From Streptomyces sp. TLI_171 (GTDB lineage Bacteria > Actinomycetota > Actinomycetes > Streptomycetales > Streptomycetaceae), in contig NZ_RAPS01000001.1 of the NCBI RefSeq assembly GCF_003610255.1, positions 496,001 through 560,000 on the forward strand: DNA of 64,000 bases, read 5' to 3'. The notes beneath the pieces are model-generated. The model was not told where the DNA came from. It did no database searches and saw only the letters and a list, made by a program, of their open reading frames with translations. The position numbers and the translations under genes are program-made. Below, piece after piece: positions 50,902 to 60,772 of the stretch (positions are counted from its first letter, which is position 1; every line of letters begins with the position of its first letter).

Positions 50902-51089
50902 CTCCAGCGATCGAGCCGCCCGTGACGACCACCCCGCACACGGTCACACCCGTCCGTCCGGCACGTCCACCCGCACGTGCCGGGACCGGAGAGCACAGGG
51001 TCTCGGTGATTTCCACCTGACGCGCCTTCTATTCGCGCACACCTTCCCGGACGCTTCCGGCGAACGACGACAGAACAGGAAGTCCCACG

Positions 51090-52388
51090 ATGAGCAGAAA
51101 CACACGCCGCGCAGCGGCCGCCGCGATCGCCCTCGGCATCGCCCTCGCCGTCTCCGGCTGCGCCGGTGACGGGGACGCGGCCTCGGGCGGCGGCTCGTCC
51201 GACGGCAAGGTCACGCTGACCTTCTGGGAGAACGCCCAGCCCGGCCCCGGCGCCGAGCACTGGAAGGCGGCCGTGGCCGAGTACCAGAAGCTGCACCCGA
51301 ACGTCACGATCAACATCCAGGCGATCCAGAACGAGGACCTCGACGGGAAGCTGCAGACCGCGCTCAACTCCGGTTCCGCGCCGGACATCTTCCTGCAGCG
51401 CGGCGGCGGCAAGATGCAGGCCATGGTCCAGGCCGGCCAGATCCAGGAACTGCACCTCACCGACACCGACAAGGCGAACGCCGGCGCCGCGGCCCTGGCC
51501 GGCTACTCGATCGACGGCAAGATCTACGGGATGCCCGTCGACACCCAGCCCGAGGGCATCTACTACAGCAAGGACCTGTTCAAGCAGGCCGGCATCGCCA
51601 CCCCGCCGACCACGATGGCCGAGCTCCAGGACGCCGTCGCGAAGCTGAAGGCGATCAACGTCGAGCCGATCGCGGTCGGCGCCAAGGACGCCTGGCCGGC
51701 CGCGCACTGGTACTACAACTTCGCGCTGCGCGAGTGCAGCCAGGACGCCATGAACAAGGCCGCCCAGACGCTCAAGTTCACCGACCCGTGCTGGACCAAG
51801 GCCGGTGAGGACCTGGCGTCGTTCATCAAGGTCGAGCCGTTCCAGAAGGGCTTCCTGACCACCTCGGCGCAGCAGGGCGCCGGATCGTCCGCAGGCATGA
51901 TCGCCAACCACAAGGCGGGCATGGAACTGATGGGCAACTGGGACCCCGGGGTGATCGGCAGCCTGACGGCCGACCAGAAGCCGCTCCCCGACCTCGGCTG
52001 GTTCCCGTTCCCGGCGGTTCCCGGCGGCCAGGGCGACCCGGCGGCGATCATGGGCGGCCTCGACGGCTTCTCGCTGTCGAAGAAGGCGCCGAAGGAGGCC
52101 CTCGGCTTCCTGCAGTTCCTGGTCACCTCGGAGGAGCAGAAGGCCTACTCCAAGGCGTTCTTCACCATTCCGGTGAACAAGGAGGCCCAGTCGGTCGTCA
52201 CCGACGACTACAACGTCTCCGCGCTGCAGGCGTTCAACAAGGCCCCCTACTCGATGATGTTCCTCGACACCCTGTACGGCCAGAACGTCGGCAACGCCAT
52301 GAACACCTCGGTGGTGAACCTGTTCGCCGGCAAGGGCAGCGCGGCGGACATCGCCAAGGACACCAACGCCGCCGCTGCGAAGGGCTGA
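51090..52388 (+). CDS. Oligosaccharide-binding lipoprotein (ABC importer, xylobiose-type)
   Basis: 432 residues. Lipobox VSGC near residue 24. The mature part is an extracellular solute-binding protein family 1 type: KVTLTFWENAQPGPGAEHWK, INIQAIQNEDLDGKLQTALN, SGSAPDIFLQRGGGKMQAMV, DGKIYGMPVDTQPEGIYYSK DLF and GMELMGNWDPGVIGSL. The partner genes are two permeases, a GH51 and a GH43, so the ligand is probably an arabinoxylo- or xylo-oligosaccharide, like BxlE. RBS ACAGGAAGTCCCACG. Confidence 0.88.
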   Translation: MSRNTRRAAAAAIALGIALAVSGCAGDGDAASGGGSSDGKVTLTFWENAQPGPGAEHWKAAVAEYQKLHPNVTINIQAIQNEDLDGKLQTALNSGSAPDIFLQRGGGKMQAMVQAGQIQELHLTDTDKANAGAAALAGYSIDGKIYGMPVDTQPEGIYYSKDLFKQAGIATPPTTMAELQDAVAKLKAINVEPIAVGAKDAWPAAHWYYNFALRECSQDAMNKAAQTLKFTDPCWTKAGEDLASFIKVEPFQKGFLTTSAQQGAGSSAGMIANHKAGMELMGNWDPGVIGSLTADQKPLPDLGWFPFPAVPGGQGDPAAIMGGLDGFSLSKKAPKEALGFLQFLVTSEEQKAYSKAFFTIPVNKEAQSVVTDDYNVSALQAFNKAPYSMMFLDTLYGQNVGNAMNTSVVNLFAGKGSAADIAKDTNAAAAKG

Positions 52389-52398
52389 GTAAGCACCG

Positions 52399-53415
52399 AT
52401 GAGCAACCCCCTGGGTACTGACACGGCCGACGGCCGCCAGTCGCAGGGCACGCCCGGAGCCGGTGGCGCGGTCGCGCCCCCGGCTCCGCCGCGCGCGGCT
52501 CCGCGCCGCCGTGGGCGTGCCAGGATGCGGTTCGAGATCGCGGTGCTGTCCGGGCCGGCGATCCTGATGTTCCTGGCGTTCGTGATCTTCCCGGTGGCAC
52601 TCGCCGCGTTCTACGGTTTCTACCGCTGGCACGGCTACGGGGCGCCCACCGACTGGGTCGGTCTGAACAACTACAAGCTGATCCTCACCGATCCGGCGTT
52701 CCAGCAGGTGCTGTGGCACACCGGCCTGATCCTGGTGCTCTCCCTGGTCATCCAGGGTCCGCTGGCGGTCGGCCTGGCGCTGCTGCTCAACCAGAAGATC
52801 CGCGGCCGCTCGGTCATCCGCATCCTGATCTTCGTGCCGTACGTCATCTCGGAGGTCATCGTCGGCACCGCCTGGAGCCTGATGCTCCAGACCAACGGCG
52901 CCGTCAACGACCTGCTGGGGCACGTCGGTCTGGGCTTCCTGAAGGCGGACTGGCTGTCGGATCCGAAGCTGGCGCTGTGGACGCTGATGGGCATCATCTC
53001 GTGGAAGTACATCGGCTTTGCGGTGATCCTGATGCTGGCGGGCCTGCAGTCGATCCCCGACGAGCTGTCCGAGGCCGCGCAGATCGACGGCGCCTCCTAC
53101 TGGCAGATCCAGCGCCGGATCACGCTGCCGCTGCTGGGTCCGACGATCCGCATCTGGGCGTTCCTGTCGATCATCGGCTCGCTGCAGCTGTTCGACCTGG
53201 TCTACATCATCTGGGGCCCGTACGTGGCGGGCACCGCGGGCACCTCGACCATGGCGATCTACATGGTCGCCCAGGGCCGCAACGCGGGCAACTACGGCTA
53301 CGGCAGCGCGATCGCGGTCGTGATGTTCCTGATCTCGCTCGTCGTGGCGCTGATCTACCAGCGCTTCGTCCTGCGCCGCGACCTGCAGGGTGCCGTCACC
53401 GAAGGAGCCTCCTGA
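52399..53415 (+). CDS. Oligosaccharide ABC importer, permease 1
   Basis: 338 residues. The N-terminal 55 residues are polar, then six membrane helices begin at LSGPAILMFLAFVIFPVALA. The coupling (EAA) loop is LSEAAQIDGASYWQIQRRIT LPLLGP. This is a MalF/UgpA-type permease. It pairs with permease 2. No ATPase gene is in the operon; in streptomycetes the shared MsiK ATPase, encoded elsewhere, normally serves such importers. Confidence 0.9.
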   Translation: MSNPLGTDTADGRQSQGTPGAGGAVAPPAPPRAAPRRRGRARMRFEIAVLSGPAILMFLAFVIFPVALAAFYGFYRWHGYGAPTDWVGLNNYKLILTDPAFQQVLWHTGLILVLSLVIQGPLAVGLALLLNQKIRGRSVIRILIFVPYVISEVIVGTAWSLMLQTNGAVNDLLGHVGLGFLKADWLSDPKLALWTLMGIISWKYIGFAVILMLAGLQSIPDELSEAAQIDGASYWQIQRRITLPLLGPTIRIWAFLSIIGSLQLFDLVYIIWGPYVAGTAGTSTMAIYMVAQGRNAGNYGYGSAIAVVMFLISLVVALIYQRFVLRRDLQGAVTEGAS

Positions 53416-54257
53416 TGAGCGCGACGATCGCCAACAAGCCCCAGAAGTGGGGAAGTCCGTTCGCCTACTTCGTCGCCCTGCTGTTCATCGGGGTCTGCGT
53501 CGCGCCGGTGCTCTACATCGTGATCGGCGGGTTCCGCACCAACTCGCAGATCAGCACGGGCCCGGCCGCACTGCCCGACCCCTGGGTGGTCGGCAACTAC
53601 ATCGCCGTCCTGAAGTCGGTGACGTTCTGGGGTGAGTTCGCCAACTCCGTCGTCGTCGCGCTGGCGAGCACCGTCGGCACCGTCGTCCTCGGTCTGATGG
53701 TGAGCTTCGTGCTCGCGCGCTACGACTTCAGGTTCAAGGGCGCGATGTACTCCCTGTTCGCGGCCGGCCTGATGTTCCCGATGGTCATCGCGATCACCCC
53801 GCTGTACATCGTGATCAAGGACCTCGGCCTGGTCGACAACCTGCTCGGCGTGATCGTCCCGCAGATCGCCTTCGGCCTGCCGACGACCGTCATCATCCTG
53901 GTGCCGTTCCTGCGGGCCATTCCGAAGGAGATCGAGGAGGCCGCCGCGATCGACGGTTCGAGCCGGCTCGGGTTCTTCTTCCGGATGGTCGTCCCGCTGT
54001 CGCGGCCCGGTGTGGTGACGGTCGGCATCCTCGGGTTCATCGGCAGCTGGAACAACTACGTGCTGCCGCTGTACGTGCTGAACTCGCAGGCCAACTTCAC
54101 CCTGCCGCTCGGCGTCCAGGCCTTCTCCTCGCAGTACTCCGTGGACACCGCGAAGGTCCTCGCCTTCACCTCGCTGGCGATGCTGCCCGCGATGGCCTTC
54201 TTCGCGATCTTCGAGAAGAAGATCGTCGGCGGCCTCACCGGCGCCGTGAAGGGCTGA
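53415..54257 (+). CDS. Oligosaccharide ABC importer, permease 2
   Basis: 280 residues. Six membrane helices from FAYFVALLFIGVCVAPVLYI; EAA loop IPKEIEEAAAIDGSSRLGFF FRMVVPLSRPG. This is a MalG/UgpE-type permease. The ATG overlaps the permease 1 stop (TGATG), so the pair is co-translated. RBS GAAGGAGCCTCCTG. It should complete the channel with permease 1. Confidence 0.92.
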   Translation: MSATIANKPQKWGSPFAYFVALLFIGVCVAPVLYIVIGGFRTNSQISTGPAALPDPWVVGNYIAVLKSVTFWGEFANSVVVALASTVGTVVLGLMVSFVLARYDFRFKGAMYSLFAAGLMFPMVIAITPLYIVIKDLGLVDNLLGVIVPQIAFGLPTTVIILVPFLRAIPKEIEEAAAIDGSSRLGFFFRMVVPLSRPGVVTVGILGFIGSWNNYVLPLYVLNSQANFTLPLGVQAFSSQYSVDTAKVLAFTSLAMLPAMAFFAIFEKKIVGGLTGAVKG

Positions 54258-54301
54258 CCCCGGCGGCCCGCACCGCCCGACCCGTCGAAAGGAAACCCGA
54301 G

Positions 54302-55801
54302 TTGCCCCGCGCCCACGTCGAGCTCGACCGGCACGCCGTCATCGCCCCCGTCCGCCGCCGCACCTTCGGCTCGTTCGTCGAACACCTCGGCCGCTGCGTC
54401 TACACCGGTCTGTACGAGCCGCAGCACCCGACCGCGAACGAGGACGGGTTCCGGATGGACGTCGTCGAGCTCGTCCGGGAGCTGGGCACCACCACCGTCC
54501 GCTACCCCGGCGGGAACTTCGTCTCCGGTTTCCGCTGGGAGGACTCGGTCGGCCCGCGTGCGAACCGCCCGGTCCGGCGCGACCTGTCCTGGCACTCGCT
54601 GGAGTCCAACCAGGTCGGCCTGGACGAGTTCGCCCGGTGGCTCAAGCTCACCGACTCCGAGCTGATGCTGGCGGTCAACGTCGCCACCCGCGGCATCCTG
54701 CCCGCCCTCGACCTGCTCGAGTACGCCAACCACCCGTCCGGCACGGCGCTCTCCGACCTGCGCATCGCCAACGGCACGCCGGAGCCGCACAACGTGCGGA
54801 TGTGGTGCCTGGGCAACGAGATGGACGGACCCTGGCAGACCGGCTTCATGACGGCCGACGACTACGGCAAGATCGCCGCCCGCACCGCCGCCGCGATGAA
54901 GTCCGCGGACAAGGACCTGGAACTCGTCGTCTGCGGCTCCTCCGGCTCCGGCATGCCGACCTTCGGCGACTGGGAGCGCACGGTGCTGGAGCACAGCTAC
55001 GAGCACGTCGACTACATCTCCTGCCACGCCTACTACCAGGAGCTCGACGGCGACCTCGGCTCCTTCCTCGCCTCGGCGGTCGACATGGACTACTTCGTCG
55101 ACACCGTCCTCGCGACCGCCGACCACGTCGGGTTCAAGAAGCGCTCCACGAAGAAGATCGACATCTCCTTCGACGAGTGGAACATCTGGTACCTCAAGGA
55201 GCACAAGGAGTCCGAGGAGGTCAACGACGAGTGGCGGCACGCCCCTCGGCAACTGGAGGACACCTACACCGTCGCGGACGCCGTCGTCGTCGGGAACCTG
55301 CTGATGACGCTCCTCAAGCGCAGTGACCGCGTCACCTCGGCCTCGCTGGCGCAGCTCGTCAACGTGATCGCGCCGATCATGACCGAGCCGGGCGGCCCGG
55401 CCTGGCGGCAGACCACCTTCTTCCCGTTCTCGATCACCAGCCGGCTCGCGTCCGGCGAGGTGATCCGGCCCGTGATCGACTCGCCGACGTACCTGACGGC
55501 CCGTCACGGCGAGGCGTCCGTCATCGACGCCGTGGCGACCGTCGACGAGGACCGGGCCGCGGTCTTCCTGGTCAACCGCGACCTGACGGAGCCGGCGCAG
55601 GTCACCGTCGACGTCCGCGGCCTCGGCTCCTCGCGGATCGTCGAGGCGCTCACCCTCGCCGACCCGGACGTGTACGCCAAGAACACGCTCGCCGACCAGC
55701 ACCGGGTGGCCCCGGCCGCGAACCGGAGCGCGGCCCTCGCCGACGGCCTGCTCACCGTCGAACTGCCGCCGGTGTCGTGGACGGCCATCGCCCTGCACTG
55801 A
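54302..55801 (+). CDS. GH51 alpha-L-arabinofuranosidase
   Basis: 499 residues, TTG start after GAAAGGAAACCCGAG. GH51 landmarks: FVEHLGRCVYTGLYEPQHPT, TVRYPGGNFVSGFRWEDSVG, MWCLGNEMDGPWQ with the acid/base Glu, YISCHAYYQELDGD, and IDISFDEWNIWYL with the nucleophile Glu. The C-terminal beta-sandwich ends in AAALADGLLTVELPPVSW-like text. No signal peptide, so it removes arabinofuranose side chains from imported oligosaccharides in the cytoplasm. Co-transcribed with the importer. Confidence 0.93.
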   Translation: MPRAHVELDRHAVIAPVRRRTFGSFVEHLGRCVYTGLYEPQHPTANEDGFRMDVVELVRELGTTTVRYPGGNFVSGFRWEDSVGPRANRPVRRDLSWHSLESNQVGLDEFARWLKLTDSELMLAVNVATRGILPALDLLEYANHPSGTALSDLRIANGTPEPHNVRMWCLGNEMDGPWQTGFMTADDYGKIAARTAAAMKSADKDLELVVCGSSGSGMPTFGDWERTVLEHSYEHVDYISCHAYYQELDGDLGSFLASAVDMDYFVDTVLATADHVGFKKRSTKKIDISFDEWNIWYLKEHKESEEVNDEWRHAPRQLEDTYTVADAVVVGNLLMTLLKRSDRVTSASLAQLVNVIAPIMTEPGGPAWRQTTFFPFSITSRLASGEVIRPVIDSPTYLTARHGEASVIDAVATVDEDRAAVFLVNRDLTEPAQVTVDVRGLGSSRIVEALTLADPDVYAKNTLADQHRVAPAANRSAALADGLLTVELPPVSWTAIALH

Positions 55802-55838
55802 CCCGCGCCCCGCCGCAGTTCCTCGAAAGGACCGCCCC

Positions 55839-57356
55839 GTGCGGACGTACGACAACCCCGTGATCAGCGGGTTCCACCCGGACCCCAGCGTGTGCCGGGT
55901 CGGTGACGACTACTACCTGGTGTGCTCCAGCTTCGAGTACTTCCCCGGACTGCCGATCTTCCACAGCCGGGACCTGGTGCACTGGCAGCAGATCGGCAAC
56001 GTGCTCGACCGACCCGGGCAACTGCCGCTGCCGCTGCCCGGCAGCGCGGCCTCCCGCGGCCTGTACGCCCCGACGATCCGTCACCACGACGGCCGCTTCT
56101 GGGTGATCAACACCAACGTCAGCGACGGCGGCAACTTCATCGTGACCGCGGAGCGGCCCGAGGGGCCGTGGTCGGACCCGGTCTGGATCGACCTCCCCGG
56201 GATCGACCCGGACCTGGCCTGGGAGGAGGACGGCACCTGCTGGTGCGCCTTCACCGTCCCCGGCATCCACCTCGCACGGATCGACCCGGTGAAGGGCGAG
56301 GTGCTGGAGGGCCCCTTCCCCGTCTGGTCCGGCACCGGCCTCACCTGGCCGGAGGCCCCGCACCTGTACCGGATCGGCGACTGGTGGTACCTGCTGATCG
56401 CCGAGGGCGGCACCGAACGCGGCCACGCGGTGTCCGTCGCCCGCGCCCGCTCGCCGCGCGGCCCCTGGGAAGGCGCCCCCGCCAACCCCGTGCTGTCCCA
56501 CAGCGGCACCGACCGACCGATCCAGAGCACCGGCCACGGCGACCTCGTCGCGGCACCCGACGGCAACTGGTGGATGGTGCTGCTCGGCACCCGTCCGCGC
56601 GGCTTCTCGCCCAACTTCCACGTGCTGGGCCGGGAGACCTTCCTGACCCCCGTGGAGTGGGACGGCGACGGCTGGCCCGTCGTGGCACCCGTCGCGGAGC
56701 GCCATCCCGCCCCGGGCGGGGCCTGGCACCCCCTTCCCGAGCCGCCCGCGCGCGACGACTTCGACGCACCCGCCCTCGCACCCCACTGGATCTCGCCCTA
56801 CGCCCGCCCCGACAACTCCTGGTCACTGACCGAGCGGCCCGGCCGGCTCGCCCTCACCGCCACCGGTCCCACCCTCGACCGCCCCGGCCACACCTTCGTC
56901 GGCCGCCGCCAGCAGCACCTCGACTGCCGCGCCGCGGCCCTGCTCGACCCCGGCACCGGACGGGGCGGCCTGAGCATCCGCCTGGACGAGGCGCACCACT
57001 ACGACCTGGAGGTCGGCGTCGGCGAAGTCCGGGTCGTCGCCCGCATCGGCCCGCTGCGCCAGACCCTGGCCCGCCGCCCGGTGCCGCCCGGCCCCCTCAC
57101 CCTCACCCTCACGGTCCGCACCACCGACCTGGTCCCGCCGTCCCCCGAACTCGCCGGCGCCGAGCCCTTCGGACCCGACACCATCACCTGCTGGCTCGGC
57201 GACCCCGACGCCCCTGACGCCCACCTTCTCGCCGAACTGGACGGCCGCTACCTCTCCACCGAAGTCGCCACCGGCTTCACCGGACGAGTCATCGGCATGT
57301 ACGCCACCGAGGGCACCGTCACCTTCGACTGGTTCGACTACTCCCCGACCCCCTGA
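55839..57356 (+). CDS. GH43 beta-xylosidase/arabinofuranosidase
   Basis: 505 residues, GTG start after TCGAAAGGACCGCCCC. The five-bladed propeller has the catalytic Asp in ISGFHPDPSVCRVGDDYYLV, Asp in PGIDPDLAWEED and Glu in LTWPEAPHLYRIGDWWYLLI AEGG. From about 310 on lies a second beta-sandwich (DDFDAPALAPHWISPYARPD ... RGGLSIRLDEAHHYDLEVGV), as in GH43 xylosidases. No signal peptide. It should cut xylose or arabinose from imported oligomers. End of the operon. Confidence 0.92.
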   Translation: MRTYDNPVISGFHPDPSVCRVGDDYYLVCSSFEYFPGLPIFHSRDLVHWQQIGNVLDRPGQLPLPLPGSAASRGLYAPTIRHHDGRFWVINTNVSDGGNFIVTAERPEGPWSDPVWIDLPGIDPDLAWEEDGTCWCAFTVPGIHLARIDPVKGEVLEGPFPVWSGTGLTWPEAPHLYRIGDWWYLLIAEGGTERGHAVSVARARSPRGPWEGAPANPVLSHSGTDRPIQSTGHGDLVAAPDGNWWMVLLGTRPRGFSPNFHVLGRETFLTPVEWDGDGWPVVAPVAERHPAPGGAWHPLPEPPARDDFDAPALAPHWISPYARPDNSWSLTERPGRLALTATGPTLDRPGHTFVGRRQQHLDCRAAALLDPGTGRGGLSIRLDEAHHYDLEVGVGEVRVVARIGPLRQTLARRPVPPGPLTLTLTVRTTDLVPPSPELAGAEPFGPDTITCWLGDPDAPDAHLLAELDGRYLSTEVATGFTGRVIGMYATEGTVTFDWFDYSPTP

Positions 57357-57897
57357 TCCCCGCCCGGGCGGGCGACGGTACGTCAGCTGCACCGGAGAGA
57401 GCGAAAGTTACCCGGACCGACCAACCCGAGTTCCCCGGGCGCAGCCCGGCGGGACCACCGGCGCCCGCCCGAGCTGCGCCCGCGCCCCACGCCGCCGACG
57501 GGCGGCGTCGAGCCCCGGGCGACGGGACGTCGGATGCCCGGGGCGGGGCCCCCGCCGCTGCCCTGATCGGCCGGCGAGCCCGGCCGGCAGCCGTCCCGTG
57601 GTGCGCGGGAAGTGATGTCAGGTTCAGGACACGGGCGGTCGGGCGGGCGCCCGACCGCGGGGCGCCTGCGGATCCCGGGGCCGGCGGCCCGAAACCGCCG
57701 TGACCTGCCCGGACGGCGTCCCACCCGACGGCCGTGCGGCGGCGGTCGCCGTCGGGCCCTGAGCAGACGTCAACTCCGGGCCGTTTACCGCCTCTTGACG
57801 CAACGGCCGCGCGGCTGGCTACATTGGGCGAGTGGGAGCGCTCCCACTTTGCGGGCTCCCCCACGCCCCCTCCCCCACCGAAGGAAGGCTCCCACCC
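57357..57897. other. 541 bp gap between GH43 and GH9 genes
   Basis: No gene fits. Its downstream end holds the GH9 promoter and CebR box (listed). A GAGCGAAAGTTACC word near 57400 resembles a half xylan operator. No terminator after GH43 is clear. Confidence 0.5.
57795..57846 (+). promoter_or_regulatory. GH9 promoter with exact CebR box
   Basis: -35 TTGACG (57795-57800) and -10 TACATT (57820-57825) are followed by TGGGAGCGCTCCCA (57833-57846), the exact palindrome known as the streptomycete CebR box for cellulase control. It lies at the expected start of transcription, so binding would block transcription. Cellobiose or similar oligomers normally release CebR. Confidence 0.85.
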
Positions 57898-60372
57898 GTG
57901 CCTCCGATCCTCTCCGGCCGCGGCCTGCCCCGACGCGCGGCCGCCGTCCTCACCGGCCTGGCCCTGGCCGCCGGCGGGCTGACCGCCACCGCACTCGTCC
58001 CGGCCACCGCCACCGCGGCCACGGCGGCCGCCGACGTCCCGGTCCGGGTCAACCAGCTCGGCTACCTGCCCGACGGCCCGAAGCGGGCCACCGTGATCAG
58101 CTCCGCCACCGCCCCGCTCGCCTGGCAGCTGCGCGACGCCTCCGGCGCCCAGGTCGCCTCGGGCAGCACCGCGGTGCACGGCGCCGACCAGGCCTCCGGC
58201 CAGTCCACGCACCTGGTGGACTTCGGTGCGTACACCGGCACCGGCTCCGGCTTCACCCTGGTGGTCGGCGGCCAGGCCAGCCACCCGTTCGACATCTCGG
58301 CCTCGCTCTACGACGGGCTGCGCGCCGACAGCCTCAACTTCTTCTACCAGCAGCGCAGCGGCATCGCGATCGACGCGGCCCTCGCGGGCGGCAGCGCGTA
58401 CGCCCGCCCGGCCGGCCACCTGGGGGTGGCGCCGAACAAGGGCGACACCAGCGTGCCGTGCCAGGCCGGGGTGTGCGACTACCGGCTGGACGTGCGCGGC
58501 GGCTGGTACGACGCCGGTGACCAGGGCAAGTACGTGGTCAACGGCGGCATCGCGACCTGGGAGCTGGTCAACTCCTTCGAGCGGGCCCACCGTTCGGGCG
58601 GCGACGCGGCGCTCGGCGACTCCACGCTGCGGGTTCCCGAGCGCGGCAACGGGGTGCCGGACGTACTGGACGAGGCCCGCTGGGAGCTGGACTTCCTGTT
58701 GCGGATGCAGGTCCCGGACGGCAAGCCGATGGCCGGGATGGCCTTCCACAAGATCCATGACGCCCAGTGGACCGCCCTGCCGACCCGTCCCGAACTCGAC
58801 GACCAGCAGCGCGAGTTGCACAAGCCCTCGACGGCCGCCACGCTCAACCTTGCCGCCACCGCCGCGCAGTGTGCCCGGGTCTACGCCCCGTACGACGCCG
58901 CCTTCGCCGCCCGCTGCCTGGACGCGGCCAAGCGCGCCTGGACGGCCGCCAAGGCCAACCCGAACGTCCTCGCGCCGTCGACCGACAGCACCGGTGGCGG
59001 CGCCTACGAGGACGCCGACGTCTCCGACGAGTTCTACTGGGCGGCGGCCGAACTCCTCGCCACCACGGGCGAGTCCCAGTACCGGGACGCGGTCACCTCC
59101 TCCGCGTTGCACACCAAGCCGGCCGACGCCTTCTGGTGGGGCGGCACCGCGACGCTGGGCCGGATCACCCTGGCCACCGTGCCCGGCGTGGCGCTGCCCG
59201 CCGACGACCTGACCCGCCTGCGCGGCCTACTGGTCTCCGCCGCCGACGGCTACCTGTCCACCATGGGCGGTCAGGGCTACGCGGTGCCGCTCGCCCCCGA
59301 CGGCTACGTGTGGGGTTCCAACAGCTCGGTGGCCAACAACGCGATGGTGCTGGCCGTCGCCCACGAGCTGACCGGACAGCAGCGCTACCGCACCGGGGCG
59401 CTGGAGACGATGGACTACCTGCTGGGCCGCAACGCGCTCGACCGCTCGTACGTGAGCGGCTACGGCGAGCGGGCCTCGGAGAACGAGCACCACCGGTTCT
59501 GGGCGCACCAGAACGACGCCTCGCTGCCGCACCCGCCGGCCGGCTCCTTCGCGGGCGGCCCGAACTCCGGCCTGCAGGACCCGATCGCCCAGGCCCAACT
59601 GGTGGGCTGCGCGCCGGCGGCCTGCTACGTCGACGACATCGGCTCGTACTCCACCAACGAGGTGGCGATCAACTGGAACGCCTCGCTGGCCTGGCTCGCG
59701 GCCTACGCCGCCGAGCGGCGTTCGGCGCCGGCGACGCCCGCCGTGCAGGTGACCCCGGCGGCGGTGACCGTCCCCGAGGGCGGGTCCGCGACGGTCTCGG
59801 TGAAGCTCTCCGCCGCCCCCGCGCAGAACGTCACGGTGACGGCCGCCCGCGCCTCGGGCGACACCGACCTGTCGGCGGGCGCCTCGGCGCTGGTCTTCAC
59901 TCCGGCCAACTGGTCGACCGCGCAGCAGCTCTCGCTCACGGCGGCGCAGGACGCCGACACGGCGGCGGGCAGCGCGGTGTTCACGCTCACCGGCGCGGGG
60001 GTGCAGGCGGCCTCGTTCACGGCGACCGAGGCGGACGACGACAGCGCGCCGCCCGCCGCGTCCTGCGCGGTGACGTACAAGGTCGACAGCGCGTGGGGCA
60101 ACGGGTTCACCGCCACGGTGACGGTGAAGAACACCGGCGCCTCGACCGTCGCCGGCTGGACGCTCGGCTGGAGCTTCGCCGGTGACCAGCGGGTCTCCAA
60201 CGGGTGGAACGCGACGGTGAGCCAGTCCGGCACCGCCGTCACCGCCCGGGACGCCGGGTGGAACGGCACCCTGGCGCCCGGCACGAGCGCGAGCTTCGGC
60301 TTCCAGGCCACCTACAGCGGCGCCAACCCGGCGCCGGCCCGCTTCACCCTGAACGGCGCCGACTGCGCCTGA
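57898..60372 (+). CDS. Secreted GH9 cellulase with CBM2
   Basis: 824 residues, GTG start after CGAAGGAAGGCTCCCACCC. Signal peptide to about residue 40, N-terminal Ig-like CelD_N domain from [20 protein letters not shown], then the GH9 catalytic domain: [19 protein letters not shown] (DAGD, base), [12 protein letters not shown] HRFW region, and [20 protein letters not shown] with the catalytic Glu. A Calx-beta-like region (about 625-720) and a CBM2 cellulose-binding module ([20 protein letters not shown] to the end) follow. It cuts cellulose outside the cell. Confidence 0.95.
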   Translation: MPPILSGRGLPRRAAAVLTGLALAAGGLTATALVPATATAATAAADVPVRVNQLGYLPDGPKRATVISSATAPLAWQLRDASGAQVASGSTAVHGADQASGQSTHLVDFGAYTGTGSGFTLVVGGQASHPFDISASLYDGLRADSLNFFYQQRSGIAIDAALAGGSAYARPAGHLGVAPNKGDTSVPCQAGVCDYRLDVRGGWYDAGDQGKYVVNGGIATWELVNSFERAHRSGGDAALGDSTLRVPERGNGVPDVLDEARWELDFLLRMQVPDGKPMAGMAFHKIHDAQWTALPTRPELDDQQRELHKPSTAATLNLAATAAQCARVYAPYDAAFAARCLDAAKRAWTAAKANPNVLAPSTDSTGGGAYEDADVSDEFYWAAAELLATTGESQYRDAVTSSALHTKPADAFWWGGTATLGRITLATVPGVALPADDLTRLRGLLVSAADGYLSTMGGQGYAVPLAPDGYVWGSNSSVANNAMVLAVAHELTGQQRYRTGALETMDYLLGRNALDRSYVSGYGERASENEHHRFWAHQNDASLPHPPAGSFAGGPNSGLQDPIAQAQLVGCAPAACYVDDIGSYSTNEVAINWNASLAWLAAYAAERRSAPATPAVQVTPAAVTVPEGGSATVSVKLSAAPAQNVTVTAARASGDTDLSAGASALVFTPANWSTAQQLSLTAAQDADTAAGSAVFTLTGAGVQAASFTATEADDDSAPPAASCAVTYKVDSAWGNGFTATVTVKNTGASTVAGWTLGWSFAGDQRVSNGWNATVSQSGTAVTARDAGWNGTLAPGTSASFGFQATYSGANPAPARFTLNGADCA

Positions 60373-60387
60373 GCACCGCCGTGCCAC

Positions 60388-60430
60388 CACCTCTGCCCGC
60401 CGCTCCGTCAGGTCGCGGCGGGCAGAGGTG
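60388..60430 (+). terminator. Strong terminator after the GH9 gene
   Basis: CCTCTGCCCGCCGC (60390-60403) pairs with GCGGCGGGCAGAGG (60415-60428), 14 bp perfect and 16 bp with the outer A-T and C-G pairs, around an 11-base loop, then TTTCTGG. Confidence 0.85.
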
Positions 60431-60667
60431 TTTCTGGCGGGGCGGGCCGAGGAGGACAGTAGGCAGCGACGGTGCGACCCGTCAATGAAAACTTCCGAAC
60501 ACGCGGCTGAAACTTTTGGAGTTTGCGCTCGGATCCACCGGGACGCGCGGCGTCGGCGCGTTGAGCAGGTGAATCCCGTGGTCCGGACCATCCGACCGGT
60601 CTCGCGTCGGCGACCGAGCCGCCCGGTCCGCTTCACCGTTCTGCAACTTCTGACGCATGCAAGGTTA

Positions 60668-60732
60668 TTGACTGCGGCGGATTCGCGCGGCTAGCTTCTC
60701 GGAAGTTCGACAACTCTTTCGAAACTTTCGAA
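60668..60732 (+). promoter_or_regulatory. GH10 promoter with TTCGAAACTTTCGAA operator
   Basis: -35 TTGACT (60668-60673), 18 bp spacer, -10 TAGCTT (60692-60697), then the perfect 15 bp palindrome TTCGAAACTTTCGAA (60718-60732) about 20 bp past the -10. Imperfect copies lie in 60480-60520. The rest of 60431-60772 holds no gene. Confidence 0.75.
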
Positions 60733-60772
60733 CTCCCCCACCCACTTTCCGGTTGACACCGAGGAGCTCGTA

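Larger units (their letters stand above)
50583..51089 (+). other. 507 bp regulatory region of the importer operon
   Basis: No gene fits. It holds the LacI-type operator at 50675, the TCGAAANTTTCGA operator at 50816, a TTTCGGAAA element near 50855, and a promoter at 50872-50901. The 5' leader after it is about 185 bp long and shows no clear structure. Confidence 0.6.
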
